From Coriolopsis trogii (taxonomy: Eukaryota > Basidiomycota > Agaricomycetes > Polyporales > Polyporaceae), in contig JAHYIO010000001.1 of assembly GCA_020543525.1 (NCBI GenBank), positions 2,170,001 to 2,234,000 on the forward strand: a DNA stretch of 64,000 bases, in the 5' to 3' direction. Under the pieces are notes generated by a model. The model saw only the letters and a program-made list of their open reading frames with translations, was not told where the DNA came from and ran no database searches. Positions 21,644 through 33,300 of this stretch are shown here, piece by piece; position 1 is the first letter of the stretch; every line of letters begins with the position of its first letter. Made by a program: the position numbers and the translations under genes.

Positions 21644-23437
21644 TCAGGGCAAGTTGGGCTTAACTGTTGAAATAGCTCATCAGTGCTGACCTTTCGAGCG
21701 GAATATAGGAACGAGAGACTCACCGGCCGCAACGAAGAGAGGCTGATCTGTCCCGTTGGCAAACGGCGTCTGTGTCAGGATGTAGGTGGTGTCGAAAGCA
21801 CCCGCAGACCAGACAGTGAAACCGGCAAAGGTCGGGAAGTTGTTCTTGACGAAGGCGAGCTCGTTGGCGAGCCTGAGAAGACTTTCAGTTATGGGTCCCT
21901 GGTAAACACACCAACGACTCACAAGCTCTCGCAGCTGGCAGTGTTGCCTCCGCCAGTCTCGCTGAGAATGGCCTGACGGTTACCGTTGGACTTCAAGAAG
22001 TTGACGAGGTCGGACATGACTTGGACATTGTCCTGTATCAACATCATGAGACGATGTCATTTGACATCAATTCTTTGCAAGTCGTACCGTGGTGCAGTCA
22101 GGGTGGGTACCGCTGTTGTCGCTGTCCAGGTACTTGTGGACTGTAAGGCATTGTGAGTTTTTACCGATATGCGGAACAAACAAAGATCGTGTACCATCGA
22201 AGATCAGCTTGCTGTTATCACCAAGGGGGTCAGTGACCTTAACGAGGAGAGGACCGGCTTCCGTAGGGAACGCCTGAGCGGAAGACCAGCTGGAACCAGG
22301 GAGGAGCAAGAAATTCTTGGCGCCAGCGTTGCGAATCGCGTTGACAGTGTGCTGGACCGTGTCGACCCAGGTTGCAACGCTGGGGATATCGTGGGGCTCG
22401 TTCATGATACCGCTGCGATGTGTCAATTGCCAATCTCTGGAAACCTCTGGAACGCTTGGACGTACAAGATGATACGCTCGTTCTGCCCGTACTTCTGAGC
22501 GAGCTGTGTCCAGACGGACGCAAACTGGTCGTTGGTGGGACCACCTTGGGAAATGATGGCGCCGTTCCAACGGGCGTAGTTATGCTACATAACTCAATCA
22601 GCTCTATGGGTAACCTGCAGGTCATAGACCGACGCACCAAGTCGATGATGACGAAGGTGTTGGGACTAGAAGCCAAAGCCGCCTTAACGGTGACATCGTA
22701 GAAGGAGTTGAACCATGTCTCGTTGATGGCTCCGCCGACCTGAGGGGTCATGAGCTGCCAAGCTGGTATTGGAGTCAGATACAGCGCCACATCATGCAGA
22801 GTTCGACTCTCGAAGACATACCGAAGGCTACAAGTAGAATCCGGTGAGCAAAAGCAGTACAGTCGACAAAAGGAATGATACGCACGAATCCGGAAGATAT
22901 TAGCACCCTGGCTGGCGAAGTGGGTGAATTGAGCGGGAGGGGGAGGAACACCCGGTCCTTCGAAGCTTCCGTCTGTACTCTGAAAATCAGCAGCATCAGT
23001 TCCGTGTCAATTACAAACTCGGCATACAGTACTCACGACGCTGAAGTCGTAACCGGCGGTGTTGAGACCGCCGAGACGTGGCAGACCACTGCTCGGGGCT
23101 GGGGCGGGGGCCGATGCGCCGGGGATACATTGTGAATAGTCTGTTTGCGCGCAAGTTAGCGCGCGATAAGAAACACTACAATCCCGACTTACAGTCGTTG
23201 AGCTTGGTGCAAACGCTGCCCGAAACACAAGCAGTGGCACCGCCTGGAGGTGCGTGAGAATTTGAAGGCTCGACACGAAAGGACTAAACACACTCCAGTT
23301 GAGACCACCACATTGTTGCCATTGCTGTTGCAAGTTTTGATGAGAGTCGCTCCAACAGTGAGTACATCAAGGCTTACCGCGGCCTGCTGGGCGTAGGCAA
23401 GAGAGGCTGCTGCCAGGAGGATTGCTGCGAACTTCAT
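21644..23437 (-). CDS. Secreted endoglucanase, CBM1 plus GH5 (cellulase)
   Basis: Cuts internal beta-1,4 bonds of cellulose outside the cell. Thirteen exons: 23437-23378, 23324-23294, 23243-23193, 23140-23037, 22979-22886, 22827-22822, 22762-22638, 22584-22466, 22412-22195, 22140-22088, 22032-21923, 21872-21724, 21663-21644; 379 residues. Signal peptide MKFAAILLAAASLAYA, then an N-terminal CBM1 (about 21-57, QWQQCGGLNWSG...YYSQC, with aromatic and Cys positions typical of cellulose binding). A short Ala/Pro/Ser linker leads to the GH5 barrel. The acid/base Glu is in MNEPHD (about 202) and the nucleophile Glu in LSETGGGN (about 312), consistent with subfamily 5 endoglucanases. The end VKPNLP is a usual C-terminus for the group. 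One exon is only 6 bases. Confidence 0.95.
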
Positions 23438-23487
23438 CTTGGTCGACGGAGATGTGTTCTGGGCTGGTAGCAAGGAATATGCGTGCC

Positions 23488-23494
23488 TATATAA
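23488..23494 (-). promoter_or_regulatory. TATA-like element of the endoglucanase gene
   Basis: TTATATA on the minus strand, about 50 bases before the start codon at 23437, a plausible position for a strongly regulated fungal cellulase gene. Position and sequence are the only evidence. Confidence 0.45.
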
Positions 23495-24063
23495 GTGTCC
23501 AGATTCTTTGCTACCGTTCACAGTAACCGCAGTGCGGACAAATCACGGGTTGTCGTGCACATGAATCGTGCTAGCGTAGGGGAGTTTATCCGAGAGTTAC
23601 CTGTGTCGTTCTGACGCAAGAGGATGTCCACGAGACCCACAAGTCGCGCGTGAGCAGGTAGCAGTACATAAATTTAGCACCGAGGCAAGATGAGAACACA
23701 GCGAGATCGCCGAGCGTAACCACCTGGACAAGAAGCCAGAAGCCAGAAGCATGACACTCGCCACGGGCATTTTGCGTGTCGAAGGCCGATGTGGCCGCAT
23801 AAGCATGGTACTCCCAAGGCCGTTAAAATATGCCTTTTGTTGAGCGGGTGTGGCTTTATGCAGGCTCGCATGCTAGGACCCGGATCAGTATCAGTGGTGG
23901 CCAGATTGTGAGACTGGTGGTGGTAAGAGGCGGACGTCATGGACAAGTATCAGACGCCCATGATCGTCTCGCAACACGTACGCGAGCGCTTGTCGGGAAA
24001 GTTCCTTCGAAGACGACATCATCTCGGCCCCTCGAAGTTGTCTCGAGGACACCACAGAATCGC
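23495..24063. other. Divergent promoter region (endoglucanase / LYR-motif gene)
   Basis: About 570 bases between head-to-head genes. Cellulase genes are usually under carbon control, but no regulator site was assigned by eye. Confidence 0.5.
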
Positions 24064-25304
24064 ATGAATAGTGATGTGAAAGCCGTTTTCTCCTTGTACA
24101 GAACATGCCTCCGGCAGATACGAAGGCTGCCCACTGACTATCTTCGGTATGTCACGGAGTAATACCTGTCGCTCAAACACATCTCACGGACCCTCTTCAG
24201 TCAGTTCTTCCGACTAAAGGTCGGTGACGACGTGCGCGCGGTCCTCGATCCAAGATTGCAACATCTGCGCCCCACAAAGCTCGCGAGAGTGCACAAGGTC
24301 TGTGACTCGTGACATCGGCACTTCACAGCTATTGATAGTCAAGCTGCCCAGAGTTTGCGGAAACTGGAACATGCGAATCATGGCCACGTCCACGCTTACC
24401 AGTACATTCTCGAGACCGCCTACGGTCGGCGAGGACAACTGAAGTGGGAGATTCTGGAGGTACTTACGTTGCACGCGATATGCGTATCATGTCACTCATT
24501 GAGCTTTCCTCACAGCCTCTGAGGGTGGAGCCAGGCGCAGAGCTCCCTCCTCGAATTATACGCTCTGTCGAGTCTTCTCGGCCCCCAGTCTGGTCCAAGG
24601 AGGTGCAAGCACTTGTGACCTCTGATGTCTCTCGCACCACCAAAGCTCTTTCTCCCGCCTCTATGACCTTGCCCCCCAAACTTCCTGCTGACAGACTCGA
24701 CCCATCCTCGTCCACCTATGGCATACTCGGGCGCCTCAGCAAGCGAAGGGAAGTGAACGCCCGCTGGCGTTACTTCACTGAAGAGCTGCGCAAGACATAC
24801 TACCCCCTGCAGACTACACTTGTCGAACAAGATCAATCAGGAGAGGTCATCGCACACAAGACCGACGAAGCGTCTCTGGCGCGAGCCGGCATCCGAGGAA
24901 TCGGCCTCCAGGGCAGCGGCGTATTCGAGGAGGTCGAAACTCTCGCATGTCCGCCGTCCTTGAGAGCTCTCGAGAATGGCTCCGAAGAAGGCGACACGGA
25001 ACGACCGAAGCAGGGCGTTCGACCGAGGTTTGACTCCCGGATGCCTCGGAGGTTCTTGCGGCGGAGATACCAGCAGCTACTGGCGAAGATCCCCGTACTC
25101 GAATACAAAGTTCCCGCAGGTGTTGGATCAACCGGGACAAGCTCTGACGCCCTACCTGGCAGATACCAGGTCGCGCTTTCTCTGAGGGCCGCCATGCAGC
25201 GGGGTTCCGTCCATGCTGTGATGGATTCTACCGATTTGGCTTGGATAGAGCATGCGAAACCATTGGAACCAGAACAGGGGAAGGGGAAACGCAGGAGTAG
25301 GTGA
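24064..25304 (+). CDS. LYR-motif (Complex1_LYR-like) mitochondrial protein
   Basis: Exons 24064-24146, 24201-24297, 24352-24459 and 24516-25304 give 358 residues. The N-terminus MNSDVKAVFSLYRTCLRQIR carries the LYR tripeptide near a helical start, followed by basic helices (RQFFRLKV, KSLRKLEHANHGHVHAY and QYILETAYGRRGQLKWE). This is the LYR fold used by accessory subunits and assembly factors of respiratory complexes and Fe-S proteins. The long C-terminal part (from about 97) is Arg/Leu/Pro-rich with no recognised domain and ends in a Lys/Arg cluster. Which complex it serves cannot be said. It converges on Sec8 with only about 118 bases between stop codons. Confidence 0.72.
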
Positions 25305-25422
25305 TAGCTATAGAATCTCGTCGAGAAGTACAGTGTGGTATCCAACAGTGCTGCGTGAAGAGAAGAAGTGCATAAATAGTCCAAAGTGCGATCGCAAAAG
25401 CATGGCGGTCATTGTAGTCTCG

Positions 25423-28400
25423 TTAGCTTCCATCAGCGGAGTTCTCAAGCTCAAGTCCGTGGAGCTCGATGAGGTACATGTTGTAGTTGCGGTCTGCGGC
25501 CTGCGCCACCCCGCCCACCCGACTGGGCTCCACGCCACACTGGAGGTCGAGAATAGCCTTGTATTCGTCGAAGGTGAACTCCTGCTTGCTCCGGACAGTA
25601 TCCAGCATTTCCTGAAACAACGTGTCAGCGACTGCAATGCACGCCAGCGCATGTACAGTGACTCACGGGGGGTGACAGCAGAAGTAATGAGTAATACCGC
25701 TTGGCTCGTTCGAAATCAGCACTCTGGCTGTCATCCAAGATGGTCTTGATGTTCTGCTGCAGGGCCAGCATGTTCCTCATCATCTTCTTGACACCGAATG
25801 CGTTTGCTGCATGGATGAAGCGAGCATTCGATATCAGGAGATGCTGCATCAAGTGGCCGATGCCTTCGAAGGCAAACCTAAAGAGACGGGGATGAGATTC
25901 TTCCTTGACGTATCAACAAGGAGGGTGACTCACTTCCGTTCAACGTCAGGCAGTGTGCTTGTGAGGCATGCGTCGCTGTTCCCGAGCTCCGTATTGAGAT
26001 CCACAATGTGGGGGTCTGGTTCGCTTGCTTCTCGTTCTATTCGGTAAATCCCCTAGAAGAACAAGGCCGTTCATAAGCTCATGAACGAGTACGCCAAGTA
26101 GGCAGTGGCTTACGTGTCTAAGCGCGAGGTCAAGATGATGGATCACACGACACCGGACGTCGATGCGGATAGTGTAGATGATGAGCTCTGCCAACTGAAC
26201 ATACGTCATGTGCAATGCTTGGAATCGCCTGTAGGAAGAGGTCAACGCCCATAAGGAATGAGTCATAGCAAACTACCCACATTGCCATAGCAGAAGAGAG
26301 GGGAAGTTTCAGATCTTCGTCGTAACGAAGAGGGGCGACTGCAGGGAGGTAGGGTGTGTAGGGAGTCAGGGCACTCGGAGGTTCAAGATTGTATGGTGAT
26401 GTTGACGGTGGGAGGTCGTCAGGAGATGCTTTGAGAGTGTTCAGTTGGGCAGCGAACCATTTCTGGGGAACGAAGTTTGATATCAACGAGCATAATAAAG
26501 AACCGTTGAGACGTACAACGCTGTGATACAAACTGGCCAGGGCGGAGACATTGCGGATAGAGACGACGAGATCGTCCTTGCTGACAGCCCCCTCCCCGAG
26601 TAGGCTGTTCTCCAAGTGGGTTTCTTGTCGACATAGCTGAGCCTTGGCCGCCGTAGTCGGGTCACCGGAGAGCAGTTTCAACAATTCGGTCAGACATGGT
26701 CCGAGCTCGGGTTTCTGGGCCCATTGCGCAGCCAGAGCGATACATCCATCGTCTTCCGATGTATCTCCATTGACCGCGACAAGATGAGAGAACCTGTCGC
26801 TGCAGCGTTGGTAGAACTTCCCTATCACCGTCAGTATCAGGCGCGAATAGTTCTCGCGATGGAACGGCGTCGTCCTAAGCATCACACAGAGCGAGTTGAT
26901 GAGAGCCACCAGCTGCACCGCGGCTTTCACAAGCGGCCTGGGCGATAATGCGAGAGAAGCAGGATCTGATTCGAACGCATCCGGACCTTGGATAATCGTT
27001 TCAGCTCAACATATCAGAAATGCAGAGGGGCAACGCACTTGTGACTGTCTGGTGGAACAGCGTCGACACTTTGTCTTCCAGTTGGGGGAGGTACACTTTG
27101 AGAACGAACTCATCGAGCACAGCACTCGACGCTCGTGCGGCCTCAAGACCAGATGGTAGAATATCCGAGATCTTGTCGAGGAAGGCAAGTGTTGGTTGGA
27201 ACAGAACACTGACGTGAAACGCATTCGGGTGGACCAGGAGCCTATGGTGCTGGCCCGTACCCATCAACCTGTCATCGGTCCCCACAGCAGCCAGGGTAGC
27301 CTGCACGGCGTTCTCAGAGCCCTGTACGAGACCTGGCACTGTGTCTTTCAGGACTCGCGTGAGCTCGTCTTCGTGCTGTCGGAGTGTCTTAGTCGCAACC
27401 TTGACATCCGTATCCGCGAAGCGGAAGATAGGCTAACAATGCGAGTATCAGCTAGATTTACTTCTTCGGGGTACGGAAAGCGCCCCACCTTCCCCTTGTC
27501 GCGATTGAAACGGCCTTCGCGCAATATCTCGTTGATGGACGATATCGGGTTCCGACCAGAAACTGCGCCTTGTTCTTCGTCCGTGATATAGTCGCTGATC
27601 AACACGCGGACCTGCCATATAGTTAGCAAGGCTTCTTATTGGAGGGATCTCAATACCGACTTCAGCCTGTATAGGTGCCCACACCTCTTCGAGCGGAAAC
27701 AGAGCTCCCGGCTTCGTCCCAGACGAGTCTTTGTAATCTCTCCTCTGTGAGACACGACTGTCAATGTGAACGAAAAGACATTGGTAGAGTATACATACTG
27801 AACCAATGCGGTTGGCAACCTCATATACTACGCGGAGACCCTCGCTGACAGCGATGAGTTTGGAGTATAATGTCCAGAAGAAGTCTCGCAAAATCTCTTG
27901 ATCCAATAGTTTCGTGGAGGACTCCAAAGCGGTCAGTCGCAACTTCGTAGCGTCCATGATGGTGCGCCGCGCGCTCAAAGTTGTACCCTGCATCGCCGCA
28001 GCAACAGCGACACCAGCGATACCCAAGGCATTGGAAGTGATAGCGGGAGCAGAAAGTAAGGAGAGGTCGGTCTGCCGGTTTGCCGTTGCGTTCGCAGAGT
28101 CGACCATCCCAATAACTGAGCCTCGACGGCCATACTCGGCTCGCTCTGAGACTTCCTCCACTGTCGCTTCCACCAGTGAGTAAATCTCACCAGGTAACTT
28201 CTGTGCGACGATGTCCAGACCCGTCCCCAGTTTTCCAAGCACAGCTAGAGACTCCAAGAGTGTTTCAATGTATGCGAAAGAATCTGCCTCTGGGTTGCGC
28301 GGCTGGGCGTTGGAACTAGATGCAAGACCCGAGAGGATGCTAGAGGAGCCAAGCGAGCTGAAGCCCGAATACCCAGGCCCGGACATACTCTTCCTATAAC

Positions 28401-30162
28401 TTGTGTCGTTCACATCGAAAGGTGGGTCGTTTGGGCGAACTGCCAGGTCGTCCAAATATCTGGCTAGACGGCTTGATCGAGATCCAGTTGGTGATATCGG
28501 CGAGGACACTGATAACGGTCTACCTTCCCCATTCATAGTATCCTCCTGATCTTCTGGACTACGAACTGCAAACATGTGAGCAGAGTTGAATGCTATCAAA
28601 AAGCTTCGACGTACACGCTTGTTGATTAGGGGTGTAAACAGCCCACCGTGACTCGCACCAGAAGGACTTGAGGTACAAGTGACTGTGTAGTTCATCCACT
28701 AGAATCTCCCGAAGCGTCTATATCCCTGATTTTAAGGCGATTGGATGTGCACTAAGGCCTGTTGAACTACGCACCGTCTCTTGGCCTACAAGATAACTTC
28801 GAAGGTCTGACACTGCGCCAATCTCGAGCATATCCGGCTTGTTGATAGACTTCAAACTCCGGACAAGCAACGCTGCCGCCTGCAATAGCCGTTTCTCCAG
28901 GATAAGACTTTCCAGAGCGTCAGGAACTGATTTCAGGTGTTCGCTTCAATTATATATGCTGTCAGTGAAGACCGTGAGTGTACATCTCTGGAGGACATAC
29001 ATTTGGTCCAATATGCGCATCATCTCCTCCACTGTTTGATTTCTTGTCCACAGCTGAACAAGATCTGCACGCTTGCTGCCAAGCATCTCCTTCGCTTCTT
29101 GTAGAGCGTTGCGTGCATCCTTGATTTGTGCCTGAGTAGCATCCAAATGATTCATGAGAGAGGCATGATGAGGAAGCGCCGCATTAAATGCCTGGTAGTG
29201 CTCTTCCCGGATGTGTAAATTGGCAACGCACACATCGAGGCAAATTCGTTATACGCACGATCGACGGAACCTTTCATTGCTCGAGACAGCATTTCCTTTG
29301 TTCTCCGGAAGGAATCCATGTTCTTGCCTAGGGATGAATCATCCAGAAGTTGCAGAGCAAGGTCAACTGGGTTGAACTGGGCCAGTCAATGTCATAGCTA
29401 CATTGGGTTGTCTGTCATTCGCGACTTACATCGGGATCGGTAACCACTGTCCATTCATCTCTGATCTCGTCCAAAACAGCTGAAGCCACCAGTGAGCACA
29501 AGAGTTTCGCCTCGCCCGCGCAAGTTCGATGGTTGACGCAACTATGACTGGGCGTACTCACCGTCAATATCCCCTGCCTTCGCCTTTCCTGTTGTCCGAC
29601 GACCAGGCACCTTCTCCCTTATCTTCTTCTGACGCGCCTTCTGTACTTCAATCTCCCTCCGCTTCTGTTCCTCATACTCCGCGTCCATCATGTCGTCGTT
29701 GGACATCCCCCTCTTTCGCCCAAAACTCTGGAACGCCGCCACGACGGCGAGCGATGTCGGCGAAAGCTCTGCAGGCGCAGGAGAGGAGGAGGCCCATGAC
29801 TTCCCATTCGGTTGTTCGGGGCCATTAGTTACGATATTCCGCGATCTCGACGATTGGGGGCCGTCCGGTAAGCCTGAGGGTCGTCTGTCGTATGCATCTC
29901 TTGAATCCCGAGTCGTGCGGGACTCCATTGAGGAGCGGTCGGGTGCGGAAGCTTCAGAAACTTGCCTACTCCTTAAACCAGATCGGACGGGTCTTGCTGG
30001 ACCGCTAGGCGAGCCGGACGTAACGGAGCTGCCGCTCGGGGTGGTAGGACGTGCTGGTGGGCGGTTGATTTGTAGCGGTCGGGTAGTCGCGCCATTCTCG
30101 CTTACACTGGGCGAGCGAGTACGGCGGGCAAGGTCTGGAGGGTAAGCAGGTATTCGAGACAT
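25423..30162 (-). CDS. SEC8: Exocyst complex subunit Sec8
   Basis: Tethers secretory vesicles to the plasma membrane at hyphal tips. Sixteen exons, all joining in frame: 30162-29562, 29479-29430, 29376-29259, 29202-29001, 28943-28775, 28717-28615, 28565-27799, 27744-27661, 27611-27489, 27432-27039, 26986-26517, 26462-26281, 26228-26114, 26052-25934, 25877-25667, 25611-25423; 1298 residues. About 190 disordered Ser/Pro/Arg residues precede the Sec8 N-terminal domain, recognised by VLDEIRDEWTVVTDPDFNP, DLALQLLDDSSLGKNMDSFR and LRSYLVGQET. The long helical-rod region follows, ending MYLIELHGLELENSADGS. Acidic and coiled-coil segments fit the family, and the length is usual for fungi. It shares a 237-base divergent promoter with the remodeler gene. 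Confidence 0.93.
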
Positions 30163-30399
30163 GAGTCCAGGAGGAATATGAGGGTGGAGCAGAAACAACG
30201 GGAGATATGATTGTCGCTGCGTGCTATGGACATTGCCTGTGATGGCAACTCACGTCCAGTGTCACTGCACGTGCTCGTGCTCGTGCTCTGTGGCCCTGTC
30301 GTGAGGCGCGTTCTCTTCCGCGTACTACCACCTCGACGCGTCGGTCGCGTCTTGACCACCTCTCCCTCTCCCCGGCTCCCATATGAGTTGCGGACCACC
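30163..30399. promoter_or_regulatory. Short bidirectional promoter (Sec8 / SNF2 remodeler)
   Basis: Only 237 bases separate the two predicted start codons, which point away from each other. Both promoters and 5' leaders must lie here or extend into the opposing gene. No TATA box is evident. Confidence 0.5.
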
Positions 30400-33300
30400 A
30401 TGTTCGAGCCTTCCTCTGACCCTCCCGACGCTCGAATGCTCTTTTCTCCTGTCTCGCGATCCGGTAGAGAGCCCTCCTCAGACGCGCCTGTTCCTGCCGA
30501 CACTCCAGTCTCGACCGAGCACTCGCCACCGCCGCGCCGTAACCGTGTCTCCTTCTTTATTCATGTTCCCTACCTGTCGGACACGCGAAAGGCCGAATAT
30601 TGCTCAGTAGCTGAAGACTACGTCCAACCCGACGAATACTTTGCTCACGAAGGTGTGGACCAAATCGTCGGAGAGTCGCAGGAAGGGAGAGAACTGTTCT
30701 TCTATGTCCGATATGAGGAGGGCCTGATTTACGAGGTGAGCAGAAGGTGCCTGTTGGCGATATCCCGTTGAAACCGTAATACTATCCCGCACTGCATCAT
30801 GATAGGTTCTTGCACGCCCGTTCCGAAAGGCCTACCCGGACTTGGTCGAGCGGTATGGTTAGTGCACTGAACACGTCAAAATTCCTTTTCGCTCACTGAC
30901 CGCACGACTGCAGAGAAAGATAAGAATAAACTTCCCCCTTTCGATCCCTCAGCTCCCGACGTCCATCCTACGGCACGGCAAGACCCCCTCAAGGTCAAGA
31001 TCCCAAGCGCCAAGTCCAGAACGTCTCGTTCTTTCCCAGACTACAGCAGTGATGAACTAGCGGAAGACATGTCCGACGAGTATTCAGAGAGCTCTGATGC
31101 TCCTGCTAGACGAAGTACCCGTGCTGCAGCCGCGACAGCGAACAAGAAGCTGGGTAGTAGTCTGCCTTTCAGTCCAAAGAAGACCCGAGCTAGTGGGGCT
31201 ATCGTTGTTCATGGCTCAGACAGCGATAGCGATGTACAAGAAGCGTCCGTATCTGTCAGGAAGTCTACACGAGCACGCAAGACTCGGCGTGCCAACCTGG
31301 ACGACGAGGATTTCGAAGACTATAGTTCCGCAGAAGAGTTGGACAAGAACATTAAGGCCCCCAAGAAGAAGATCGTCCGCGGCAAAGCCTCCAGACCAGC
31401 CTATGGGCACTTCCGTGTTGTTGCTGACCTTGCTTTCGACGAGGAAGACGAAGATGTTGCACCCCTCATTGCTCACAGATCCATTTGCGAGAAGTGCCAT
31501 ACGGCGCCGACGCACGAGCAACTTGGTCGGAAGAAGGGCCGAAAGCGCAAAGCCCGAGAGGACGATTCGGAAGACGAAGACGCTAGAGTGGCGAACCTTG
31601 GCGGTTGGGTGCGTTGGTGAGTAATATGTGCACTCCAGCTTGTCTCCGAGCAGTCTGATGGGTAAACAAGTTTGAAGTGTCCTGTTGCTGCTCATTGGGG
31701 ATGCCTGGCAGCAACTCAGCGCCAAGAGATCCTACGTGCGGCTCATGAGAGGGATAAAGCTGAGTGGAAAAGCACAAACTCCAATCTTCCCGAGCCTTCA
31801 AAGCGCCCAGGGTTAGAGCCTTACCAAACCACAGAGTTCATTTGCGGTTCATGTATGAAGGGAGGCATATGCATGGGCTGCAAGGAGGTGGCCCTCAAGG
31901 CAGACCAGGCTGAACGAGCGCAATCTGCCCCAGCACAAGCTCTTGACGTGCAGGATCCATCGGGCGCTTCCGTCCACCAAGCCTCGAACAATGGTCCTGG
32001 AATCAACAATCAAGAAGTTACGAGCCGGGAACTTCTATTTCGCTGCTTCACTTGTAAACGTCTTGCCCATTACGCCCATCTACCCCTGCCGGACGAGTTC
32101 GATCCCGATGGGACTGAGCCGATCGACCTTGCTAGGTACTATCAACACGACACAGGCTGGAAATGCGCCGACTGTTTCTCATATGTGTACCATGTCGACC
32201 AAATCCTCGCCTGGCGCCCCTACCCCTCGGATGCCGTCGAGCCTCCTCGTGCCGCAGACGAGCCTCCAGACGTCAAGGCGATGCTTCCTCGCGAATATCT
32301 CATTAAGTGGGTTGATCGCAGCTACCGGCGACTTACATGGGTTCCGCATGGCTGGCTACGCGCTACGGCCCCACAGAAGTTGAAGAACTTCTTGCAGGCA
32401 GGAACCAAAGTGGCGCTCCTTCCGGAACCTGTCGCAGAGCAGCAAGGGACGACTGATGAGGTCGATGTAGCGACGTTCGAGATCGGAGGGGACGAGGACG
32501 GTCTACCGAGCAAGGTGGATGAAGGACATTCCAACCTAGATGCGTTCCCCGATGCCGAGAAGAGAATCCCTCCTGCGTGGCGGACTGTGGATCGTGTGCT
32601 TGACATCAGGCTGTGGAAGCCCCAGAAAGCCTCGAAAGGAAAAGGCAAGGGCAAGCGGACTAGGGTAGAGACATCGGACGATGAAGATTCGGATGGAATC
32701 GACCCCTCGTTTGTGGCCCAACGAGAATGGGTCTACGACCATGGTGAAGAGCCGCCTGCCACAATGCTGGCGACCATCGAAGAGTTCGAGGCTCTTGTTG
32801 GTAGGAAGCTCAACGAGAACGACGCACGCAGGGTAGCCTGGGCCTTTTTCAAATGGAATGACCGAGGTTACGACGAGGGTACGTTGGATTATGTCGCTTA
32901 TATCCCTGTTGTCATAACATATGTGCTACAGCGACCTGGGATTCCCCTCCCCGCCGCACTGAGGTCGGCTACTCTGTATTCGAGAAGGCTTTTTCGCGCT
33001 TCGTGTTCGCTCGGTCCGTAACAGTGCCGTCACGGAACAAGTCAGCGGCCATCGTGAAGACAGGCAAGGAATGGCTCCTGAAGCAGCATTTCACCACCGA
33101 TTCTCTCCCAGACCTGGGTCAAAACCCTCAGTTCAAGCTTATGCCCTTCCAGGTTGAAGGCGTGAACTGGTTGTGTCACAATTGGAACATCGATCAGAAT
33201 TGTATTCTCGCAGATGAGATGGGTCTGGTAAGACAGAATACCAGGCACGACCATTGCATGGCGCTCACCTCTGCAACTATAGGGGAAAACCGTACAGGTC

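Noticed and set aside
21644..23437. Impression that the endoglucanase is a pseudogene with many frameshifts
   Set aside because: Every frame break coincides with canonical intron ends and all phases agree through 13 exons.
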